Of a stretch of DNA of 51,321 bases, positions 45,581 to 51,321 are shown one piece after another. The DNA comes from Paenibacillus sp. (GTDB taxonomy: Bacteria; Bacillota; Bacilli; Paenibacillales; Paenibacillaceae). The stretch lies in NCBI GenBank assembly GCA_031254035.1, contig JAIRVF010000066.1, positions 1 to 51,321 of the forward strand, written 5' to 3'. The translations under genes and the position numbers were made by a program. Positions within the stretch are counted from its first letter, which is position 1, and the number at the start of each line of letters is the position of its first letter. The notes under the pieces were generated by a model, which saw only the letters and a list, made by a program, of their open reading frames with translations, searched no databases and was not told where the DNA came from.

Positions 45581-47149
45581 ATGTATAGGTTCAAAATGTT
45601 ATTGTTATCCATTGCATTGATATGTGCCCTATGGGTCCAGACAGGCGTCTTGGGCATTCTGACACCAACAGCCTATGCATTAAATGATGGACTTGCTCTT
45701 ACTCCCCCTATGGGATGGAACAGCTGGAACAAATTTCGCGGCAATATAGATCAGTGGAAGATTATGGCCATGGCAGACGAGATGGTGGAAAACGGCATGA
45801 AGGATGCTGGTTATCAGTATATCAACATCGACGATAATTGGATGGCTGATTCTAGGGATGCGAACGGTAATCTCGTGCCCGATCCTACAAGGTTCCCCGA
45901 TGGAATCAAGGGAGTTGCGGATTATGTTCACAGTAAAGGCTTAAAGCTTGGGATTTACTCCTCCAACGGCACGAAAACTTGTATGGGGCTTCCGGCGAGC
46001 CAAGGCAATGAGAATAAGGATGCTGTAAAATTTGCGGAATGGGGAGTAGACTATTTAAAGTATGATTTCTGCTATAATGTAAGACCATCTACATATGCGC
46101 CAGACATAGATAAGATCGTTATATCTGGTGGTAAGAATACAACAACATATGAAGCGGAATCCCCTGATAATACGCTTGTTGGATCGGCCAAACTCTCCGG
46201 CTCATTGGTTGGGTATATCGGCAATAACTCCGGTGAATTAATTGTCAATAAAATCAATGCACCTGCAACAGGTACTTATACTGTAAACATTTATTATTAT
46301 AATGGGGACCCTAGCAGAAATCTGTACGTTAGCGTGAACGGCGGGACGGGACAACAATATAGTCTGCCTTCTTCTGGCGGCTGGAGTACAGTGGCCACTT
46401 ATCCTGTTCAGGTTGCTCTAAATAAAGGTGAAAATAAGATAAGGCTCTACAACCCGGAAGATGGTTCCAAGATTTCGGCCCAGCAGTACGGCGTTATGGG
46501 AGATGCACTGAAAGCTACAGGGCGCCAAATCGTGTTCAGTATTTGCGAATGGGGAGCTAATAAGCCATGGTTATGGGGTCCGTCGGTAGGACACCTCTGG
46601 CGTACGACTGGCGATATTTCCGACAACTGGAACAGCATGACAGGCATATTAGACCAAAATTCCGTACTTGCCCAGTTTGCGGGACCAGGACATTGGAATG
46701 ATCCGGATATGCTTGAGGTTGGAAACGGTGGGATGACGGACACGGAGTACCGTGCGCACTTCAGCTTGTGGAGCATCATGGCAGCACCTCTCATTGCAGG
46801 TAATGATATTACAGCCATGTCGAGTGCTACGAAGGAAATCCTTCTGAACAAGGAAGTCATCGCAATTGATCAGGACCCAGCAGGAATTCAAGGAAGTAAA
46901 ATACGTAACGATGGAGACTATGAAGTATGGGTAAAACCGTTGGCTAACGGAGGCAAGGCTGTATTGTTCTTCAACCGGAGCCAAGCAGCAACAACCATGA
47001 CTTTGAACATCAGTGACCTTGGCTTGAAGAAGGCTCCTGTATACATCGTGCGAGACCTATGGAAGCACAGTGAAAGCGCAGCTGCAAGCTTAATTAGTGC
47101 CGCTGTGCCGTCTCATGGTGCGGTTATGTTTACAGTCCACGAATCTTAA
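45581..47149 (+). CDS. Secreted GH27 alpha-galactosidase with inserted CBM35-like domain
   Basis: The 522-residue precursor has a signal peptide (cleavage near A-Y-A, residue 33) and the GH27 entry motif P-P-M-G-W-N-S-W. The nucleophile is Asp162 in Y-L-K-Y-D-F-C; the acid/base should be Asp345 in G-D-I-S-D-N-W; W-N-D-P-D-M is at 372-377. Between the nucleophile strand and the following barrel strand, residues about 182-300 form an extra beta-rich module starting Y-E-A-E and closing with N-K-I-R-L-Y. This looks like a CBM35/CBM6 carbohydrate-binding domain placed inside the catalytic barrel. The C-terminus is the usual beta-sandwich. GGAGG precedes ATG 45581. It should remove terminal alpha-galactose from plant oligo- or polysaccharides outside the cell. 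Confidence 0.92.
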   Translation: MYRFKMLLLSIALICALWVQTGVLGILTPTAYALNDGLALTPPMGWNSWNKFRGNIDQWKIMAMADEMVENGMKDAGYQYINIDDNWMADSRDANGNLVPDPTRFPDGIKGVADYVHSKGLKLGIYSSNGTKTCMGLPASQGNENKDAVKFAEWGVDYLKYDFCYNVRPSTYAPDIDKIVISGGKNTTTYEAESPDNTLVGSAKLSGSLVGYIGNNSGELIVNKINAPATGTYTVNIYYYNGDPSRNLYVSVNGGTGQQYSLPSSGGWSTVATYPVQVALNKGENKIRLYNPEDGSKISAQQYGVMGDALKATGRQIVFSICEWGANKPWLWGPSVGHLWRTTGDISDNWNSMTGILDQNSVLAQFAGPGHWNDPDMLEVGNGGMTDTEYRAHFSLWSIMAAPLIAGNDITAMSSATKEILLNKEVIAIDQDPAGIQGSKIRNDGDYEVWVKPLANGGKAVLFFNRSQAATTMTLNISDLGLKKAPVYIVRDLWKHSESAAASLISAAVPSHGAVMFTVHES

Positions 47150-47172
47150 GACTCCATCCGGAGTCTTTTTAT
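47148..47172 (+). terminator. Terminator of the alpha-galactosidase gene
   Basis: AAGACTCC (47148-47155) and GGAGTCTT (47160-47167) form an 8-bp stem with loop ATCC, followed by Ts. The stop codon overlaps the stem. Confidence 0.85.
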
Positions 47173-47390
47173 TATGACTTTTTCGGAGGATTTCAAGTAG
47201 TGACGTTTTAGTCTGTCTTTAAGTACCTTTCTGCGCACCTTCATCCCCAAAAACAAACATAGTAAATTCACCAAAAATGGGTGTTCCTGTAAACATCCTC
47301 TTCCCTTTAACCGATAAATACATAAAAGACAACATCTGGATTAGAGTTTTAAAGCCACTTTTCTTATAACAACTACATAAGGAGGTACCT

Positions 47391-48893
47391 ATGGAAAACT
47401 TCGTGACTTATGGTCATATCGAAATCATGCCTTATGAATTCGTCCGCCTTCATGAATTTAAAATCTTAAAAACAGTCAATGATCATGCCCGAATGATCTG
47501 TACAGGCATCATCTCAGACAAAAAACGTGAGCTGTATGTACGTGCTTCGGATGAAGAAACTCAGGTCAAAGCTTTTGTTACTGATCAAAATGGCAATCGA
47601 CAGCCCCTTTTTCGAGGCATTGCCTTGGATGTGGAGGAAAAAGTTGTCCAGGGCGTTCATTACCTGACCGTCGGGGCCATTTCTCATACCTACGAGTTGG
47701 ATATTAAGCGGCATCAGCGGTCTTTTCAGAACCCCAAGCTCACCTATACAGATCTGATCGAAAAAATTGTATCAGGCTACCCCAAAGCTGAAACCATGGA
47801 TGTCGTATCCCACAAGAAACCCATCAACACCTTTGTCATGCAATACGATGAAACCGACTGGCAATTTCTGAAACGTATGGCTTCCCACTTCTTCTCTCCA
47901 CTCGTTCCCGCCGTTGGTCATGGGGTACCGAAGTTTTATTTTGGCCTGCCCATGGGACTCAGCAAGGGAGAAATACAATCCACCAATTATAAAGTCAAAA
48001 AACGAGTCGCGGATTTTCAAACCGCATCAGAAAACCGCATACCAGGAGTGCACGATGCTGATTTCATTCAATATGAGGTCGAAACGGAGAAACTGCTGGA
48101 ACCTGGCTATGAAGTGACCTTTCACGGTCATAAGCTGATCGTAGCTGAGGTACTAACAGAAATGAAAGACGGGGTGCTGACTCATACTGCAAAGCTGTCA
48201 CCACGAAGCGGCCTGCGTCCTATTAAAGACTACAATCGTTCCATTATTGGGGCTTCCATTCATGGCAAGGTACTAAGCGTACAACAAGACAAAGTCCGTG
48301 CTGGGCTCGATATGGACGAGCAGAAAGATCCGAATACTGATTACTGGTTTCCCTACTCAACCATTTATGCATCTGCGGATAACACGGGATGGTATTGTAT
48401 GCCCGAGATTGGGGACAGCATTCGTATCTATTTCCCAAGCTATAAGGAAGAAGAAGGATACGCGATCAGTTCGGTTAGAAGAGAACAGCAGCATTCTGAT
48501 GGAAAATCCTCTCCCTATTCCGGACATGCGACTGTATCTGCTTCGTCTGCCGGATCAAAGTCTCCATTGGCATTGTCCGCAGCAGCCCTTGCGCCAGACC
48601 GAATGTTGGACCCTGCCATTAAGACTCTTCGAACCAAATACGGCAAAGAAATCATGCTCGCCCCGGATCAAATCGTTATCTCAGGCAACGGCATGTCCAT
48701 TGTCATTAACGATAGAACTGGCATTAATATTGTAAGTGGAAAAAATGTGAACATTAAAGCAGCCTCTGATATCGTCATGAGTTCAGGCAACATCCAGCTT
48801 TCTGCCGGGAAAATTGAATTATCCGGTAAAGGAAACAGCATTACGTTGGATGACAAAACCACTTTCTCTGGCACGGAAATTAAGATGAACTAA
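47391..48893 (+). CDS. VgrG-like contractile-injection spike / late-control protein D homologue
   Basis: The 500-residue protein starts behind AAGGAGG. Residues about 1-290 resemble the gp27/late-control-D hub (the L-Y-V-R, F-R-G-I, Y-D-E-T-D-W-Q-F-L-K-R-M-A segments). Residues about 295-380 are a gp5-like OB fold (G-x-V-L-S-V, the M-P-E-I-G-D-S-I-R-I-Y-F edge). Residues about 420-500 form short repeating beta strands rich in I-x-I, a trimeric spike blade. It opens a four-gene operon without tube, sheath or baseplate genes in view. In Firmicutes such VgrG-like genes stand near toxins and pentapeptide proteins; how they act is not settled. Confidence 0.82.
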   Translation: MENFVTYGHIEIMPYEFVRLHEFKILKTVNDHARMICTGIISDKKRELYVRASDEETQVKAFVTDQNGNRQPLFRGIALDVEEKVVQGVHYLTVGAISHTYELDIKRHQRSFQNPKLTYTDLIEKIVSGYPKAETMDVVSHKKPINTFVMQYDETDWQFLKRMASHFFSPLVPAVGHGVPKFYFGLPMGLSKGEIQSTNYKVKKRVADFQTASENRIPGVHDADFIQYEVETEKLLEPGYEVTFHGHKLIVAEVLTEMKDGVLTHTAKLSPRSGLRPIKDYNRSIIGASIHGKVLSVQQDKVRAGLDMDEQKDPNTDYWFPYSTIYASADNTGWYCMPEIGDSIRIYFPSYKEEEGYAISSVRREQQHSDGKSSPYSGHATVSASSAGSKSPLALSAAALAPDRMLDPAIKTLRTKYGKEIMLAPDQIVISGNGMSIVINDRTGINIVSGKNVNIKAASDIVMSSGNIQLSAGKIELSGKGNSITLDDKTTFSGTEIKMN

Positions 48894-48913
48894 CGAAAGG
48901 CAGCCTGATAAGA

Positions 48914-50017
48914 ATGGATAAACAAGCGGCATTACAACATTTTAAAGAGCATCACTTTTCGCCTTTGGTGGAGACTGAGTTGGACCAACTGGAAGCCAAG
49001 TTCCACCGCTGCCAAGCTGGGCTGATCTCCGATTTCAAACAGTCGTTCAGGGATTTGTGTATACATATTCTGAGCATGCAGCAACAGAGCCTAAAAGAAC
49101 CGATTGGATTTATTCACTACTCGTTCCTGCGCACTCAGATGCTGGAGCAATCCTACCTGTATATGATCGAAGCTTATTCTGCTGAATGGTACGAAGATGA
49201 TTCCGATTGCAAGTTAACCTATGACGCTTCATGGGCCTATGCGCCGATGAGTGCCATGTTAGAAATCTTGGAGCAGCAGCGAAAAATATACATGGGGGCG
49301 ATTAGCTCTGCGGATGTTGAACGGCTGATATTAGAATCCGCACCCTTTTTCCACTCATTTGTGAATTCCCTTATGCGTCTGGCCATAGCTGAGTCCGTTC
49401 AAACGCCTGAATATCAGGCCATCCATAAAGCTGAACGACTTCTCATTCGGACGGGTGAGTACAGAGATATGAGTGAGAATCTTTATGTCTGGGATCATGA
49501 ACCGCTCCGTGCAGATGAAGTGTTGGAACAATTAATGCAATCCAGCGAAGAAGAACCCTATGTTTACGAAAATTTCAAATTGCTCTCTCTCCCTCATCTT
49601 CACCAGTTCCAAAAGGATTTACGCTACAACGATTTCAGCTATAGTGACCTACGGGGAAGCCAGTTTCATGCCTGTATACTAATGGGAACCCGCTGGCAGA
49701 AAGCCAATGTAGAAGGAGGAATCTTCAAAGGCAGCCTGTTGGTCGACGCAGACTTTAGATACAGTCATCTAAAAAGCGTGAACTTTAGCGATGCCAGCGG
49801 ACGAGTAGGTCTAGAAAATGAACTACGAACCCCCGGCCTATGCGGGATACGTTTTGAACATGCCAATTTGGACGAAGCCGATTTTACAAATGTACATTCG
49901 TTTGAACATGCTTATTTTGAGGGGGCCTCCATGCAAGGGACCCGTGTCCCGAGAATATACCAGCAGCATTGGAAGCTTAGTGATGAACAGCGTGAATCCA
50001 TCATATGGACGGAGTAA
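48914..50017 (+). CDS. Pentapeptide-repeat protein with large N-terminal domain
   Basis: This 367-residue protein begins 20 bases after the VgrG-like gene. Residues about 1-225 are mostly helical and unrecognised, with many aromatic and acidic residues. Residues about 230-340 carry right-handed pentapeptide repeats, e.g. F-S-Y-S-D-L-R-G-S-Q-F and A-N-L-D-E-A-D-F. The repeats form a quadrilateral beta helix that usually serves as a protein or DNA-mimicking surface. Next to a spike protein it could act as an adaptor or cargo chaperone, which is inference only. There is no signal peptide. Confidence 0.82.
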   Translation: MDKQAALQHFKEHHFSPLVETELDQLEAKFHRCQAGLISDFKQSFRDLCIHILSMQQQSLKEPIGFIHYSFLRTQMLEQSYLYMIEAYSAEWYEDDSDCKLTYDASWAYAPMSAMLEILEQQRKIYMGAISSADVERLILESAPFFHSFVNSLMRLAIAESVQTPEYQAIHKAERLLIRTGEYRDMSENLYVWDHEPLRADEVLEQLMQSSEEEPYVYENFKLLSLPHLHQFQKDLRYNDFSYSDLRGSQFHACILMGTRWQKANVEGGIFKGSLLVDADFRYSHLKSVNFSDASGRVGLENELRTPGLCGIRFEHANLDEADFTNVHSFEHAYFEGASMQGTRVPRIYQQHWKLSDEQRESIIWTE

Positions 50018-50029
50018 GGAGGAATCTAT

Positions 50030-50542
50030 ATGCGCCACTATTATATTTTGCTCGATGATAAAAGGATTTCCCGCCATATCGAACCTGAAAATATGAATAT
50101 TTTCAAAACGCCATTTGTTCGCATGCCACCAGCTCAGGTGTTGGATATTCACGCAAAGATAGATGCCGAGTTTACGGACTGGCTTCCTTTGTCCACATCA
50201 CAACCGCTTCTTTCCGATCCTATGAAACGAATTTTAGAACTATACAATACGGAGGCCCGTTTTAAACAGGTGTATCTTGTGAACCGGAAGCCCATCCGTC
50301 AGGAGCTATATTGGATTCCATCTGTTCCCTCCATTGATGGTATTTCGGAGCAAACCGAATTTTATGCACATGATCAAACACTAAAACATCTTGTACTGGA
50401 TAGCCAAAAAGTGAAAGATCACTATTATTTTCGTTTGTCGGGCGTGAGAGAACCTTATTTCATCGTTAGTTTGGAGGCTGCTGAAAGCCTACTGCGGCGA
50501 AGTTTGAATGGTTTTCGACTACAGAAGCTAGAAATCTTGTAA
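50030..50542 (+). CDS. Unrecognised 170-residue protein of the VgrG-like operon
   Basis: ATG 50030 follows AAGGAGG that overlaps the end of the pentapeptide gene, so the genes are coupled. The protein is soluble, with no signal peptide or membrane helix. The C-terminal part (Y-F-I-V-S-L-E-A-A-E-S-L-L-R-R, then G-F-R-L-Q-K-L-E-I-L) has the look of Imm11/DUF1629-like proteins, where a sensor or binding fold ends this way. That is a weak resemblance. No function is assigned. Confidence 0.7.
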   Translation: MRHYYILLDDKRISRHIEPENMNIFKTPFVRMPPAQVLDIHAKIDAEFTDWLPLSTSQPLLSDPMKRILELYNTEARFKQVYLVNRKPIRQELYWIPSVPSIDGISEQTEFYAHDQTLKHLVLDSQKVKDHYYFRLSGVREPYFIVSLEAAESLLRRSLNGFRLQKLEIL

Positions 50543-50555
50543 GGAGGCTAAGGCC

Positions 50556-51185
50556 TTGACGGAGCATTGGGATGAATTTTTCTTAAAGCTGCATCATCAA
50601 CAAATATTGAAAGAACAACTAGACGTAGCAGAGAACGATGAAGACTGGATGCTGGTATCCATTGAAGAAGCGATTAAGGGAATGACGAAAGGATCATTAA
50701 TACTGCCAGACGAACAGGAAATCCAGTTTCAAGCCCTTCACTTCTTCGATCATACGCTCACGATGTCTCTGCCGGATTCTCTCATTCCAGAAGTACGTGT
50801 AGGACAATCTAAAGATCCGTCGAAAAACTTCGTCGCTCAGGACAAGCGGGGCGGAATCCTATTCGGGCTTCATCAAAGCGGGCAACAACTCGCCCCTGAG
50901 CAGGTGGAATTCTACCAACAACAGATATTCGAGCAAACAAGTCGGGTACAACCTGCGATGAAGCTGGTAGAGCAAAAAGTCCTTCATGTTCAAAACGCTA
51001 TCATCGGCTGCTATGAATCTATTTTTCTAGTTTCCCCCTCCCCTTATTATCAGGTTGGCTTCGTGCGGTCCTGGCATGGCAAAGCTTTAATCGGGAGCTG
51101 TCAATTTAAGCTGGAGGATGCTCCGTTATGGGTGCCTTTAACCTATGCCATGCTGCTCTCGGCGACATGGTCGGAGCTTTCCTGA
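50556..51185 (+). CDS. Unrecognised 209-residue protein of the VgrG-like operon
   Basis: Start TTG 50556 lies 8 bases after AAGGAGG, directly behind the preceding stop. The protein is acidic at the N-terminus and has no signal peptide. Its pattern of alternating strands and a helix (about 100-140) recalls DcrB/DUF1795-type proteins that accompany spike-toxin loci, but I cannot confirm this. It closes the visible operon. Confidence 0.7.
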   Translation: MTEHWDEFFLKLHHQQILKEQLDVAENDEDWMLVSIEEAIKGMTKGSLILPDEQEIQFQALHFFDHTLTMSLPDSLIPEVRVGQSKDPSKNFVAQDKRGGILFGLHQSGQQLAPEQVEFYQQQIFEQTSRVQPAMKLVEQKVLHVQNAIIGCYESIFLVSPSPYYQVGFVRSWHGKALIGSCQFKLEDAPLWVPLTYAMLLSATWSELS

Positions 51186-51248
51186 TGAAATATCCTTTAT
51201 CCAAGGAGCAATTCCTGTAATGAATTAATTTGAGGTTTGAAATAAAAA

Positions 51249-51321
51249 AGCGTCTCCTGTATGCTGGGTTCCGAATGGTGCACATTCATTCCCTAATTGA
51301 AGGAGGACGCTCAATATGAAG
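51249..51321 (+). other. Leader hairpin and first codons of the next gene
   Basis: AGCGTCTCCT (51249-51258) can pair with AGGAGGACGCT (51301-51311), with one bulged base. The second arm contains the ribosome site AGGAGG (51301-51306) of an ATG at 51316. The hairpin would hide that site. Only Met-Lys is visible. The layout could be a translational switch or the end of a mobile element. Confidence 0.5.

Noticed and set aside
46447..46860. Minus-strand frame opposite the alpha-galactosidase
   Set aside because: It is antisense to conserved GH27 sequence and has no start signal.
47391..48893. Evidence of a type VI secretion system
   Set aside because: Only a VgrG-like protein is present. No sheath, tube, TssJLM or ClpV-like gene is seen, and the organism looks Gram-positive.

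Overview
The window looks like chromosomal DNA of a low-to-moderate GC, endospore-forming Firmicute, most likely a Paenibacillus or close relative in the Paenibacillaceae. This rests on AGGAGG-type ribosome sites throughout, the family make-up (IS1182-type and DUF2268 relics, a VgrG-like locus without T6SS genes, YafY/WYL and HXXEE proteins) and overall codon style. It is a judgement from reading, not a database result.

Region 1 (about 91-29,807, all minus strand) is a hybrid NRPS / trans-AT PKS gene cluster read from one promoter near 29.8 kb. In transcription order it has: a starter NRPS (lipoinitiating C, A for Asn, PCP, E, so acyl-D-Asn); a type II thioesterase with its middle deleted; a 2,910-residue NRPS (C, dead A fragment, half C, A for beta-Ala, PCP, C, A for Gly, PCP, half C); a free-standing malonyl-type acyltransferase; aspartate 1-decarboxylase (PanD), which makes beta-alanine; a PKS (KS-DH-KR-ACP); a PKS/NRPS (KS-ACP-C-A for beta-Ala-PCP); a lone condensation domain; and a ClbP/XcnG/ZmaM-type D-asparaginyl peptidase fused to an ABC-exporter membrane domain. 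The logic is that of a prodrug antibiotic: an acyl-D-Asn cap is put on first and removed at the membrane during export. The inferred backbone is acyl-D-Asn | beta-Ala-Gly-C2(OH or ene)-C2-beta-Ala, probably released onto an amine. The peptidase/exporter has an in-frame stop and no ATPase domain, and other genes carry deletions, so this copy seems to be decaying.

Region 2 (29.8-34.5 kb) is a scarred border: an IS1182 transposase relic, a C45-type Ntn hydrolase (minus strand), a DUF2268 protease relic behind a MerR-type promoter, then a TetR gene and a frameshifted SDR gene that carry the same 6-4-6 operator, and an HXXEE membrane protein.

Region 3 (34.7-43.5 kb) holds an Lrp/AsnC regulator convergent with a GC-richer MFS exporter, a 50-bp-periodic repeat field, a two-component system plus FtsX/MacB-type ABC transporter operon, and a metallo-beta-lactamase-fold hydrolase.

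Region 4 (43.5-47.2 kb) has a DUF4241 gene lodged between a GNAT remnant and a VOC remnant, a YafY/WYL regulator with a 9-bp-arm operator, and a secreted GH27 alpha-galactosidase with a carbohydrate-binding domain inserted inside its barrel.

Region 5 (47.4-51.3 kb) is a plus-strand operon of a VgrG-like spike protein, a pentapeptide-repeat protein and two unrecognised proteins, followed by the first codons of another gene whose ribosome site lies in a hairpin.
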